Positions 26,347-35,043 of a DNA stretch of 64,000 nucleotides are shown here, in pieces. Position 1 is the stretch's first letter; each line of letters opens with the position of its first letter. Source of the DNA: CAYZXL01 sp964482435 (GTDB lineage Bacteria > Auribacterota > JABMQX01); assembly GCA_964482435.1 (NCBI GenBank), contig CAYZXL010000011.1:53571-117570 (forward strand). Direction: 5' to 3'. The translations under genes were made by a program, and so were the position numbers. Below the pieces are notes generated by a model. It saw only the letters and a program-made list of their open reading frames with translations, ran no database searches and was not told the DNA's origin.

Positions 26347-27570
26347 ATGAATACAGATAATTCTTCACATCCTTCCCCTGACGGACAGCCGCAGGCTTCT
26401 GCTGGAGCCAGGCGAAAGCCTCTCAACTCTGTCCTCGTCAAGCCTGCCGGCGCCGACTGCAACATGTCCTGCGAATACTGCTTCTACCTGGAGAAAGGGG
26501 CGCTGTATCCAAAGAGGAAAGTCCATCGAATGAGCCTCGAGGTGCTTGAGGAGCTTGTCCGCCAGGTCATGCAAGCCGGGGAATCGCAGGTTTCGTTTAG
26601 CTGGCAGGGAGGCGAACCGACGCTGATGGGTCTGGAGTTCTTCAAGAAGGCGGTCGCTTTTGAGCAGAAGTACGGGCGAGCCGGTCAATCTGTCGGAAAC
26701 GGTTTCCAGACCAACGGCCTCCTCCTCAACGACGACTGGTGCAAATTCTTCAAAGGGTATAGCTTTCTCGTCGGCCTTTCCCTCGACGGGCCGGAGCACG
26801 TCCACGACCATTACCGTCGAGACAGGGGCGGGCGACCAACCTATCAGCGAGTCATGAAAGCCGCCAAGCTGATGACAAAGCACTCAGTCGCCTACAATGT
26901 CCTCGCGGTTGTGAACGATTATTCGGCTCAGTTTCCGCGAGAGACTTACACTTTCTTGACCCGGCAGGCACTTCCCGGCGAAAGCCAGGAGAAATTCCTT
27001 CAGTTCATCCCCGTCGTCGAGACCGACCACAGAACCGGCGCCGCCGCTCCATTCTCGGTTTCCGGCGAAGCCTTCGGAAAATTCCTGTGCGAGGTTTTCG
27101 ACTGCTGGCTCGGCGATTTTCGGGACGGCTGGCCGACCGTCTCCATTAGATTCTTCGACAGCGTCTTCCATTCTTACGTCGGTCTGGAAGCGCCGGAATG
27201 CGGCAGCATGAAAGAGTGCGGCTGCTATGTCGTTGTCGAGCATAACGGAGACGTCTACTCCTGCGACTTTTTCGTCGAGCCTCGCTGGAAGCTGGGCAAC
27301 CTGATGCAGGGGAACCTGGTCGAGATGCTTAACAGCCCGACGCAATGCGAGTTCGGGCAAATGAAGGCAGCACTTCCCGAACTGTGCCTGACTTGCCCCT
27401 GGCTCGAGATCTGCCGGGGCGGCTGCACAAAAGACCGCATCCGAGACCCGGCAGATAACGGCCTTTCCCACTTCTGCATTTCGTTTAAAATGTTCGTCGA
27501 GCATGCCGATGCCCAGTTTCGCCGCCTTGCTGATAACTGGCGCAAAAGGGCGATTCGAGAAACCTGTTGA
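26347..27570 (+). CDS. Anaerobic sulfatase-maturating radical SAM enzyme
   Basis: These enzymes oxidise a Cys or Ser of sulfatases to formylglycine without oxygen. The radical SAM motif is CNMSCEYCFYLEKGALYP (C-x3-C-x2-C), followed by FSWQGGEPTLMG and FQTNGLL. The C-terminal half has the SPASM-type cysteines: CGSMKECGCYVVVEHNGDVY, SCDFFV, CLTCPWLEICRGGC and HFCISF. I use ATG 26347 (407 residues); a GTG at 26305 is possible, and neither has a good ribosome site. No sulfatase is encoded in this window, so its substrates lie elsewhere. Confidence 0.88.
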   Translation: MNTDNSSHPSPDGQPQASAGARRKPLNSVLVKPAGADCNMSCEYCFYLEKGALYPKRKVHRMSLEVLEELVRQVMQAGESQVSFSWQGGEPTLMGLEFFKKAVAFEQKYGRAGQSVGNGFQTNGLLLNDDWCKFFKGYSFLVGLSLDGPEHVHDHYRRDRGGRPTYQRVMKAAKLMTKHSVAYNVLAVVNDYSAQFPRETYTFLTRQALPGESQEKFLQFIPVVETDHRTGAAAPFSVSGEAFGKFLCEVFDCWLGDFRDGWPTVSIRFFDSVFHSYVGLEAPECGSMKECGCYVVVEHNGDVYSCDFFVEPRWKLGNLMQGNLVEMLNSPTQCEFGQMKAALPELCLTCPWLEICRGGCTKDRIRDPADNGLSHFCISFKMFVEHADAQFRRLADNWRKRAIRETC

Positions 27571-27686
27571 CAGGCCCGGAGACCTCACTTACAGTTTGCG
27601 TACTCGTTTCGGTGCAACGACATCTGAGCGGCGAGTCGGTGGTAAGGGGGCTATCCTCCGCAGCAAGATGGCAGAGGCTAAGGTCT

Positions 27687-28664
27687 ATGACGGAACCAAT
27701 CAATGAAGATAAACAGACGCTTTTGACGTATCTCCGGCAGATGTTCGAGATACGGTTCTTTGAAGAGAAGGTGATGGAGCTTCTGGCACAGAACGTCATC
27801 ACGGGCGCCTCTCACCTTTATGCCGGGGAAGAAGCCACTGCCGTCGGCGCCTGTGCCGCCATCGAGCCGACGGACTACATTACCTCGACGCACCGAGGGC
27901 ATGGACACTGCATAGCCAAGGGCGGCCAACTCCCCCAGATGATGGCGGAGCTGTGTGGCAAGCAGACCGGATACAGCAGAGGCCGCGGCGGTTCAATGCA
28001 CATAGCCGACGTCGCTAAGGGAAACATGGGAGCGACGGGAATTGTCGGGGGGAACATCCCCGTGGCGACGGGTGCCGCTCTTGCTTTGAAAATCCGGGGC
28101 GAGAAAAAAGTCGTCCTTTGCTTTTTCGGAGACGGGGCAGCGAACAACGCCACATTCCACGAATCTCTCAACATGGCGGGCGTCTGGAAATTGCCCGTCG
28201 TGTACATCTGCGAGAACAACCTCTACGGGATGAGCGTTTCGACGAAAAGGGCTTGTGCCGTTCAGGACATCGCCTCGAGGGCGTCCGCCTACAACATGCC
28301 TGGGGCAATCGTTGACGGGCAGGATGTTCTCGCTGTCAAAGAAGTCGTCAGCAAGGCTGTTCAGCGCGCCAGAGCCGGGCTCGGCCCCACTTTGATCGAG
28401 GCGAAAACCTATCGCTATTTCGGTCACTCGCGCAGCGACCCGAGAAAATACCGAACCAAGGAAGAGGAGAAGTTCTACAAGGAGCAGCGAGACCCAATCC
28501 AGTTGTTCATAGGAAGACTCTTAGAGCGGAAAATCGCCACGAAGGAGGAAATTGACGCCTTAGAGAAATCGGTCCACGAGGCAATCGAGGAGGCCACTAA
28601 GTTCGCCCTCGAAAGCCCATACCCCGACGTCTCCGAGCTCTATGATTTCCTTTACGCTGAGTAG
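27687..28664 (+). CDS. pdhA: Pyruvate (2-oxoacid) dehydrogenase E1 alpha subunit
   Basis: The thiamine diphosphate-binding half of E1, which decarboxylates pyruvate. The 325-residue protein has the ThDP motif GDGAANNATFHESLNMAG...ENN, the conserved HRGHGH and the phosphorylation-loop region YRYFGHSRSDP. ATG 27687 follows GGCTAAGG and gives the family N-terminus; an earlier frame from 27567 does not look like protein. Its partner pdhB lies 2.5 kb downstream, separated by three unrelated genes. Close homologues use acetoin or branched-chain acids, so pyruvate is the likely but unproven substrate. Confidence 0.9.
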   Translation: MTEPINEDKQTLLTYLRQMFEIRFFEEKVMELLAQNVITGASHLYAGEEATAVGACAAIEPTDYITSTHRGHGHCIAKGGQLPQMMAELCGKQTGYSRGRGGSMHIADVAKGNMGATGIVGGNIPVATGAALALKIRGEKKVVLCFFGDGAANNATFHESLNMAGVWKLPVVYICENNLYGMSVSTKRACAVQDIASRASAYNMPGAIVDGQDVLAVKEVVSKAVQRARAGLGPTLIEAKTYRYFGHSRSDPRKYRTKEEEKFYKEQRDPIQLFIGRLLERKIATKEEIDALEKSVHEAIEEATKFALESPYPDVSELYDFLYAE

Positions 28665-28720
28665 GCGGCTCGGGGGACGGCGCTCACCAGCGATTCTGGT
28701 GTGAGGGTTAAGAGACTTTC

Positions 28721-29146
28721 ATGGCTAAGAAAGACAAGATAAGGAAGCGCTACTTGGTGTTCATCAGCCATTCGGAGAAGGACCGCTGGGTGGCGAGGCA
28801 AATGGCGGCCTTGATCGGGGAACAAGGGCGACGATACGGCGTCGAAACGTTCCTCGACGAGAAGGACATCGAGGGGGGAGAATCCATTTCGGACTCCATA
28901 AGGAAAAACATACAAGAATGCGACGAATTCCTGGTGCTTCTCAGCCGATACTCGATAGACCGCCCATGGGTTCTGATAGAAATCGGCGCCGCCTGGGTAC
29001 TCGGAAAACGCATCACAGCCATCATAGACAAGGTCACTCCGGAGGAGATGCCAGACATAATAACTCCGTACAAGGCGCTCGACCTCAACAGCTTCGACCA
29101 GTATCTGCAGGAACTTATGAAACGCGTCAAGGAGGCAAGGAAATGA
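28721..29146 (+). CDS. TIR-domain protein 1
   Basis: A stand-alone TIR domain of 141 residues. Strand A reads YLVFISHSEKDRWVA, strand B VETFLDEKDIEGGESI, and the region of the catalytic helix is SRYSIDRPWVLIEIGAAW with Trp83 and Glu87, the position of the NADase glutamate in active TIR domains. Bacterial TIR proteins cleave or cyclise NAD in antiphage signalling. No sensor, membrane or effector domain is attached. The stop overlaps the next TIR gene (ATGA). It lies 56 nt behind pdhA. Activity is inferred only. Confidence 0.82.
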   Translation: MAKKDKIRKRYLVFISHSEKDRWVARQMAALIGEQGRRYGVETFLDEKDIEGGESISDSIRKNIQECDEFLVLLSRYSIDRPWVLIEIGAAWVLGKRITAIIDKVTPEEMPDIITPYKALDLNSFDQYLQELMKRVKEARK

Positions 29147-29586
29147 GTGGAGCTCAAAAAGGGGAAAACAAGAGGGCCCTTCGGGTGTTTCTGAGCTATG
29201 CGGCCCCTGATAAACCGTATGCTGACAAGGTGCGAGGTCTTCTTTCCCGAAAGGCCAATCTGCGTATATTCTCCACAGAATCTCTTAGCGCGGGTGAGGA
29301 TTGGGCCTCCAGGCTGAAAGATGAACTCTCCCGGTGTGAACTCTTCGTGGTGGTGCTGTCGCCGACTTCCGTTGAGTCCAACTGGATTCTTCATGAGCTT
29401 GGCGCCGCGTGGGGCCTCAACAAGCCAATAATGCCAGTCGTCACCGATCCCGAGGTGTCCTCGAAGATCCCTCTGGCATTGCAGGGAATCAGGCTTATGC
29501 AGATCAAGGACCTCGAGAAACCGGGAGTCATAAGTCAGCTTTTAGGAGAGTACCAGGACGTGATGCCCTCGCACAAGGAGCGATGA
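29143..29586 (+). CDS. TIR-domain protein 2
   Basis: A second, divergent TIR domain of 147 residues: LRVFLSYAAPDKPYADKV, LRIFSTESLSAGEDWASRL, and SPTSVESNWILHELGAAW with Trp81 and Glu85 in the catalytic position. Identity to TIR protein 1 is low outside the motifs, so this is an old pair or two acquisitions and not a recent duplication. ATG 29143 overlaps the preceding stop by four bases, so the two proteins are probably made together and may act as a heteromer. No other domain is present. Confidence 0.82.
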   Translation: MSGAQKGENKRALRVFLSYAAPDKPYADKVRGLLSRKANLRIFSTESLSAGEDWASRLKDELSRCELFVVVLSPTSVESNWILHELGAAWGLNKPIMPVVTDPEVSSKIPLALQGIRLMQIKDLEKPGVISQLLGEYQDVMPSHKER

Positions 29587-29715
29587 GACCCGAGCCGGAG
29601 GCTCCTGCGAATGGCGTCCGGCTGGCATTTTTAGGGAGGGATACGGGCGATGAAAGCTTATCGTCTCGCGAGTGGAAGGGTAAGCTTTCTATCGTCAGCC
29701 AGGAAGGATACCCGA

Positions 29716-31128
29716 ATGCACATAAAACTGATAGCGCCCCATGAACACGCTGAAGACGGCAACTCTAGCCGCGAGACTTTTAAGGTCCAGCGGTTGAGTT
29801 TGCCGCTTCTGGCGGCGCTGACCCCTGCTGGTCATACAGTCACGATTGTGGATGAAGCTTTTGCTCCCGACGAGGACGGTGAAGATGTGGACCTGGTGGG
29901 AATCACAGTAATGACCGACCTGGCGCCGAGAGCATATTATCTGGCAGACCGCTATCGCCAGCGTAATGTGAAAGTGGTGATGGGCGGAATCCATCCCAGT
30001 GTCCTGCCTGGCGAATCTCTGGAGCATGCAGATTCCGTGGTCGTGGGAGAAGCGGATGAGGTCTGGCCGCAGCTTGTGACCGATGCCGCTTCGGGACGGA
30101 TGCAGAAAGTGTATCGTGCTCGTAGGATCAGGTATCTCAAAAATATGCCGCATCCGCGCCGAGACCTCTATCCAAAGCCCGCCTCCAAAAGCTATACGCC
30201 CTCCGCCGTCGCAGTGGAGACGTCGCGCGGGTGTCCATACGACTGCGAATTTTGCTCCATCGGCCTGGTAATGGGGCATCAATGCCGATCGCGACCCATC
30301 CCGGAGGTGATCGCCGAGATAGACTCGATTGACTCCCGTGATCTCTTCCTCGTTGATGACACGCTTGGATTGAACCGGGCTATAGCGAAGAAGCTTTTTG
30401 CTGAAATGATACCTCTTCGCCGTCTATGGGTGGGTCAGGGAGGAGTTTCGTTGGCGCAGGATTTGGAGCTGCTACGTTTACTGAGACGCTCGGGGTGCAT
30501 GGGGCTCTTAATCGGATTTGAGTCAGTACAGAAGCGAACACAGTATGGAATGGCAAAGCTCAAGAACCTCAGAATCAGTTTTTCCGAGGCGATGCGCCGA
30601 TTCCATGGCGAGGGCATCGCTGTACTGGGCACGTTCGTATTCGGCTTTGACCATGAGAACAAGGATGTCTTCGAACAAACGTTTCAGTTCTCAATGAGAC
30701 ACGGTGTGGATGCCGTCCAGCTCCAGATGCTGGTTCCTTATCCGGCAACTCGGTTATACACGCGACTTTTGAACGAAGGCAGGTTGTTTCAGCCAAAGTG
30801 GTGGCTCAATGGATACCCTTCCGGTACGCTACTGTTTCAACCGAGGGGCATGACTTCTGACGAACTCTTGGAGGGCTTTGCCCGCCTGAACAGACAGGTA
30901 TATTCTTTTGGCGCGATTATGAGGCGGTTCTTCAGCATGGGCCCATTGAAGCGGGGAGCAATCGGCTGCCGCCTCATCGGAGGGCTCAACTTAGCCCTTC
31001 GCAAACTCTATTTCAAAAGGCTGAGTGCTCCGCAACCGTTTGCCGGTTCTCCTGATTCAACGGAGAAACAATACACATCACCCATGAAAACGCCCCTTGC
31101 TGGGAACCACGGCGGAACGACAAGATGA
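29716..31128 (+). CDS. B12-binding domain radical SAM protein
   Basis: A 470-residue protein with an N-terminal cobalamin-binding-like Rossmann domain (HIKLIAPHE to about residue 140, including VDLVGITVMT and VVMGGIHPSVLPGE) and a radical SAM core with TSRGCPYDCEFCSIG (about residue 178). The usual B12 DxHxxG motif is not evident, as in many members of this group. The C-terminal 120 residues are basic and contain a short hydrophobic stretch. ATG 29716 is set by GGAAGGA 8 nt upstream. The stop overlaps the pdhB start (ATGA), so it is translationally coupled to pdhB. The reaction is unknown. Confidence 0.85.
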   Translation: MHIKLIAPHEHAEDGNSSRETFKVQRLSLPLLAALTPAGHTVTIVDEAFAPDEDGEDVDLVGITVMTDLAPRAYYLADRYRQRNVKVVMGGIHPSVLPGESLEHADSVVVGEADEVWPQLVTDAASGRMQKVYRARRIRYLKNMPHPRRDLYPKPASKSYTPSAVAVETSRGCPYDCEFCSIGLVMGHQCRSRPIPEVIAEIDSIDSRDLFLVDDTLGLNRAIAKKLFAEMIPLRRLWVGQGGVSLAQDLELLRLLRRSGCMGLLIGFESVQKRTQYGMAKLKNLRISFSEAMRRFHGEGIAVLGTFVFGFDHENKDVFEQTFQFSMRHGVDAVQLQMLVPYPATRLYTRLLNEGRLFQPKWWLNGYPSGTLLFQPRGMTSDELLEGFARLNRQVYSFGAIMRRFFSMGPLKRGAIGCRLIGGLNLALRKLYFKRLSAPQPFAGSPDSTEKQYTSPMKTPLAGNHGGTTR

Positions 31129-32099
31129 GCGAGAAATTTTACTGGGAAGCCATTAGAGACGCTCTCAGAGAGGAGATGATCCGCGACCCCGACGTGTTTT
31201 TGATGGGGGAGGATATTGCCATTTACGGCGGGGCCTATGGAGCCACGCGCGGGCTTTATGAGGAGTTCGGTGAAGAGCGCGTCCGGGACACTGCAATCTC
31301 CGAAGCCGTCATTGCCGGCGCCGCAACCGGAGCCGCTATGCTCGGGATGCGGCCCGTCGCGGAAATCATGTACGCGGACTTCCTGACCCTCGCCATGGAC
31401 CAACTTGTCAACACCGCCGCCAAAAACCGGTACATGTTCGGCGGACGCACGAAAGTCCCCATGGTTCTTCGCACCGAAGGAGGCGCCGGTCGCGGAATCG
31501 CCGCCCAGCACTCCCAGAGCACGGAAGCGTGGTTCAATCACGCCCCAGGGATTTACGTTGTGATGCCGGCGACGCCTTACGACGCCAAAGGATTGCTGAA
31601 AACCTGCATCCGCGACGACAACCCCGTTCTCTTCATCGAGCACAAGATGCTCTACGGGACAAAAGGAGAAGTCCCTGACGAAGAATATCTGATTCCACTC
31701 GGGTCGGCGGATGTCAAGCGAACGGGCAAGGACCTCACCATCATCGCCTATTCCAGGATGGTGCTGGTCTCCCTCGAGGCTGCCGAGGAGCTTGCTAAGG
31801 AAGGAATTGATGCAGAAGTGGTTGACCTTCGTTCCATCAAGCCCCTCGACGTGGACACCATCATTCGCTCCGTCCGCAAAACGGGCAGGGTCATCTGCGT
31901 CTCCGAGGCGTGCAAGACGAACGGCGTGCCGAGCGAATTGATTTCGGTCATTCAAGAGAAGGCCTTCGATCATCTCGATGCGCCCGTCAAGAGGGCTTGC
32001 GGCGCGGACGTGCCAATCCCCATGAGCCCTACGCTGGAGGCGGCAGCCGTTCCGGACGTCAAAGACATCGTGCAAGCAGCCAGGGAGCTCCTCCCTTGA
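31125..32099 (+). CDS. pdhB: Pyruvate (2-oxoacid) dehydrogenase E1 beta subunit
   Basis: E1 beta completes the ThDP active site and binds E2. The 324-residue protein has MGEDIAIYGGAYGATRGL, DTAISEAVIAGAATGAAM, RTEGGAGRGIAAQHSQS and the C-terminal EACKTNGVPSEL, all typical of PdhB. The start overlaps the radical SAM stop. Downstream, after 78 nt, is the E2 gene. No lipoamide dehydrogenase (E3) lies in this window, so E3 must be encoded elsewhere. Confidence 0.93.
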   Translation: MSEKFYWEAIRDALREEMIRDPDVFLMGEDIAIYGGAYGATRGLYEEFGEERVRDTAISEAVIAGAATGAAMLGMRPVAEIMYADFLTLAMDQLVNTAAKNRYMFGGRTKVPMVLRTEGGAGRGIAAQHSQSTEAWFNHAPGIYVVMPATPYDAKGLLKTCIRDDNPVLFIEHKMLYGTKGEVPDEEYLIPLGSADVKRTGKDLTIIAYSRMVLVSLEAAEELAKEGIDAEVVDLRSIKPLDVDTIIRSVRKTGRVICVSEACKTNGVPSELISVIQEKAFDHLDAPVKRACGADVPIPMSPTLEAAAVPDVKDIVQAARELLP

Positions 32100-32177
32100 G
32101 CGGAGCTTATTCATGGCCCGGCACGCCGGCGGCTCCTTGATCGAACTTGACACGCGGCCAGGCTCGAAGGAATCATC

Positions 32178-33515
32178 ATGGCGGCACCAATCATAGTCCC
32201 CGAACTCGGCGAGACGATGAACGAGGCAACAATCGTCCGCTGGCTAAAGAAGGAGGGCGATGCTGTAAAAAAGGGGGATGCCCTTCTCGAAGTTCAGACC
32301 GACAAAGCTGTCCTCGAGGTGGAGAGCTTTGCATCCGGGACTCTCCTGAAAATCCTCGCTCAGCCGGGCGAAACCCTCCCGGTCCTCCAGGTGATTGGCT
32401 TTATCGGCGAGCCGGGCGAGAAACTGCCCGAAGTCCCAAAAGCCCCTCCGACGCACAAACCTCCTTCCCTTGAGACCAAAGCTGAACCCCGTCCGGCAGC
32501 GCCGTCCAGGCCTATCTCCGAAATGCCGGCACAGGCAGTCGGAGTCCCCTTCGCTGCGCCGGCCCCTCCGCCTGTCCAGAAGCCATTCACCATTTCTCCT
32601 CGCGCGAAAAGGCTGGCGAAGGAACGTGCTATTGACCCAACGAAAATCGCCGGAACCGGCCCCGACGGGAGGGTCATCGAGCGCGACGTCCTTGCCTACC
32701 TCGAACGCAAGGGTTACGACAGCCTCCTCATTTCCCCCACGGCAAGACGCCTCGCCGGCGACTTGAACATAGACATCTTTAACCTCAAAGGAACCGGCCC
32801 GGCAGGCAAAATCATCAAAGCCGATGTCCTCCGGGCAGAAAAAGAAAAGCCCCGCCCCCTGAGCCAGACCCGCAAAATCATCGCCTCAAAGATGGTCAAG
32901 AGCGCCAGGGAAATACCCTTCTTCCTCGTGACACTCGCCGTTGACATGACCGAACTCGCCGCACTCCGCGAGGAACTGAACAAAGACAGAGTTCAGCGGA
33001 TTTCCTACAACGACTTCATCGTCAAAGCCTGTGCCTTTGCCCTGCGGTCATTCCCAATCGTCAACGCCGTTTGCCTCGGCGAGACTTACAGAATCAACGA
33101 AAGCGTCAACATCGGAATCGCGGTTGACATCGAAGACGGCTTGATCGTCCCCGTGATAAGGAACGCCGACCGCAAATCCCTCGACCAGATTGTCGGGGAA
33201 AGCGCTCAGCTGGTCGAGAAAGCGAAAAGCAAAAAGCTCCTCCCCGACGAGTTCCAGGGATCCACCTTCACGATTTCCAACATGGGGATGCTTGGCGTAG
33301 AGAGCTTCACCGCAATCATCCCGCCGGATCAAGCAGCTATCCTCGCGGTGGGGAGCGTTACCGATTCGGTCATCGTTCACGACGCCAAGCCGGTCGTCCG
33401 AAAAATCATGAAAATCACCCTCAGCTCCGACCACCGAATCCTTGACGGCGCCACCTCCGCCCGCTTCCTCAACGAGGTCAAACGAAAACTCGAAGACCCC
33501 TCCTGGGCCAGTTGA
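32178..33515 (+). CDS. pdhC: Dihydrolipoamide acyltransferase E2 with two tandem peripheral-subunit-binding domains
   Basis: E2 carries the acetyl group on lipoyl-lysine and transfers it to CoA. The 445-residue protein begins with a lipoyl domain (Lys43 in EVQTDKAVLEVES), then a Pro/Ala-rich linker. Two copies of the E3/E1-binding domain follow: ISPRAKRLAKE...GTGPDGRVIERDV (about 136-170) and ISPTARRLAGD...GTGPAGKIIKADV (about 180-214). The catalytic domain ends in the active-site motif SSDHRILDGA. Most E2 chains have one binding domain. It is the last gene of the pdh operon. Confidence 0.93.
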   Translation: MAAPIIVPELGETMNEATIVRWLKKEGDAVKKGDALLEVQTDKAVLEVESFASGTLLKILAQPGETLPVLQVIGFIGEPGEKLPEVPKAPPTHKPPSLETKAEPRPAAPSRPISEMPAQAVGVPFAAPAPPPVQKPFTISPRAKRLAKERAIDPTKIAGTGPDGRVIERDVLAYLERKGYDSLLISPTARRLAGDLNIDIFNLKGTGPAGKIIKADVLRAEKEKPRPLSQTRKIIASKMVKSAREIPFFLVTLAVDMTELAALREELNKDRVQRISYNDFIVKACAFALRSFPIVNAVCLGETYRINESVNIGIAVDIEDGLIVPVIRNADRKSLDQIVGESAQLVEKAKSKKLLPDEFQGSTFTISNMGMLGVESFTAIIPPDQAAILAVGSVTDSVIVHDAKPVVRKIMKITLSSDHRILDGATSARFLNEVKRKLEDPSWAS

Positions 33516-33932
33516 ACGATCCTCTGCTGCGCTTCTTCGCCGCTGGAGGTGCGGCTGTACTCATGGGGCGCAATGGGACCTGTGACCCGACCGAGGACAG
33601 AATCCAAGGCTTAATGCCGCGCTTTCGGGGCTCGCCAGCCTCGTTACCTCTAATCAAGAAGTCGTTATAGATAAGACCACTTTGCCGCAATGTCATTCCT
33701 TTTGGCGTGAGGATCGCGCATGTCGCGCTATTTTCACGCTTCGGGCTGTCAGGATTCCCCGGCAGAGGCGTCCTTAGAAAGCATAAACCCCGACGGCCCT
33801 CTTTCCACAGTTGCTTGAGAGGCAAGGTCTAACGAAGGAAGACTTCATCTGCGACGGACGACATGCTGCCGCGGCGTCCCGCCGTGGCATAGAAGTTGCA
33901 TCCAACTCTCGCAGGTACCCAAACCACCCCTC

Positions 33933-34083
33933 CCGGGTGGGAACGGGTCGGTTGCCTCGACTGGTGGGCCTTTCGGATAGCAGTAGTGAAGTAGGGGAAG
34001 CACCCGAGCCCTTCCGTCCCGAGCAGACGATACCATCGCGGAAAAGCCCACCGCGGGTTAAGGCATGGCCCGTTCCCACCCGG
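33933..34083. repeat. Nested inverted repeat, possible structured RNA
   Basis: Fifteen-base perfect arms at 33933-33947 and 34069-34083 enclose TGCCT/AGGCA (33953-33957 with 34061-34065), then a 12-base helix with one mismatch (33963-33974 with 34041-34052), then GGAAG/CTTCC (33996-34000 with 34011-34015). All helices are nested, so about 150 nt can fold into one rod with internal loops. It matches no RNA family that I recognise. Confidence 0.55.
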
Positions 34084-34453
34084 CGTTTGTTTTCCCCTCG
34101 CAATGAGTTACCAGGGCCCTCCCGGCCCCTCTGACTCAAAATCAGCGCCACGCGGCCAGGATTTCGATGGCCTCCGGGTGAACGGAGTTCGTGAGAGGCT
34201 GCCCCCTGCGTAACGGCCCGGGGTCGGACCCTTCTCTGCGTCTTCGCGCCTTTGCGAGAGGCTCCGGTCCGATGAGCCCCTCGCCCACTTTTTTCTCTCG
34301 CCAAGACGCCAGGGACGCTAAGCGGACCACTACCCTGACAACCAGCGCGAGGGTGGCAGCACTTTCATCCTCCGAGGGCGAACGAAGTTCATGATAGACT
34401 GGGGTCGCTTCCCCCTCGAAAGCCGGTAGATTCCGCATTTTTCGTTTTTCTCC

Positions 34454-34482
34454 TTGAACGCCACATGCGTTTCGCTTATAAG
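34454..34482 (+). promoter_or_regulatory. Predicted sigma-70 promoter of yajC-secDF
   Basis: TTGAAC (34454-34459), 17-nt spacer, TATAAG (34477-34482). Transcription would start near 34489, leaving an 80-nt leader before yajC. The spacing is ideal and nine of twelve bases match consensus. Confidence 0.65.
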
Positions 34483-34569
34483 TGTAAAACCCAGCACCCG
34501 GAAAGGCTCTCTGACTTGAGATGCCCCGGGTGGAAAGGAGTCTCGCGTTTCGCGTCGAGGTTGAGATAA

Positions 34570-34923
34570 ATGGTTGATTTTCCGTACATAGCCGCTGACC
34601 AGAAACCGGCGGGACCCGGAATGTGGCTTCCCTTTGTGGTTATTGGCGTTTTGTTTTATGTTCTTCTGTTGCGCCCGCAGCAAAAGCAGCGAAGAGAACA
34701 GCAGAAGATGCTTGCGAGCGTCAAGACGGGCGATAAGGTTATCACCGTCGGCGGTATCTACGGGCTCGTCACGAACGTCAAGAACGGAATCATCGTTCTC
34801 AAAATAGCGGAGGGCGTCAAAATAGAGGTCGCCAGAGATGGCATCCGTGCCGTCATCACCGAAAAAGAGGGTTCTCAGGCGTCGGGTCCACAGGAAGGCC
34901 CCGGTTCAGCCCGTCGGCGATGA
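34570..34923 (+). CDS. yajC: Sec translocon accessory protein YajC
   Basis: YajC associates with SecDF in the inner membrane. The 117-residue protein has one membrane segment (about residues 18-36) followed directly by the family signature LLRPQQKQRREQQKML. The cytoplasmic part has VKTGDKVITVGGIYGLV and ends in a low-complexity tail. It lies upstream of secDF in the usual order, 120 nt apart. Confidence 0.95.
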   Translation: MVDFPYIAADQKPAGPGMWLPFVVIGVLFYVLLLRPQQKQRREQQKMLASVKTGDKVITVGGIYGLVTNVKNGIIVLKIAEGVKIEVARDGIRAVITEKEGSQASGPQEGPGSARRR

Positions 34924-35043
34924 GCCTTCGCCGCGAGGTCTCCGGGTTCGTCGAGGAAACGGTGATGGCCATCCCTCCACAGCGAGGGGAGAAATGTCAG
35001 CAAATAGTGCCAGGACGAACTTTCTCGTGAGGGATTAGACTCC

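Larger units (their letters stand above)
33516..34569. other. Long intergenic region between the pdh operon and yajC
   Basis: Just over 1 kb with no believable protein. It contains a nested inverted repeat at 33933-34083, low-complexity segments at 34230-34320 of the kind CGCCAAGACGCCAGGGACGC, and a good promoter for yajC at 34454-34482. Long minus-strand open frames here have arginine-rich compositions and no ribosome sites. Confidence 0.5.

Noticed and set aside
33933..34083. 6S RNA or SRP RNA
   Set aside because: The rod shape suggested 6S RNA, but the central bubble and sequence do not fit, and the SRP tetraloop region (GGAAGGAAGCAGCC-like) is absent. Left as unidentified.
33774..34304. 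Minus-strand open frame of 176 codons in the gap before yajC
   Set aside because: Arginine- and glycine-rich, without ribosome site or recognisable domain, and it crosses the nested inverted repeat.
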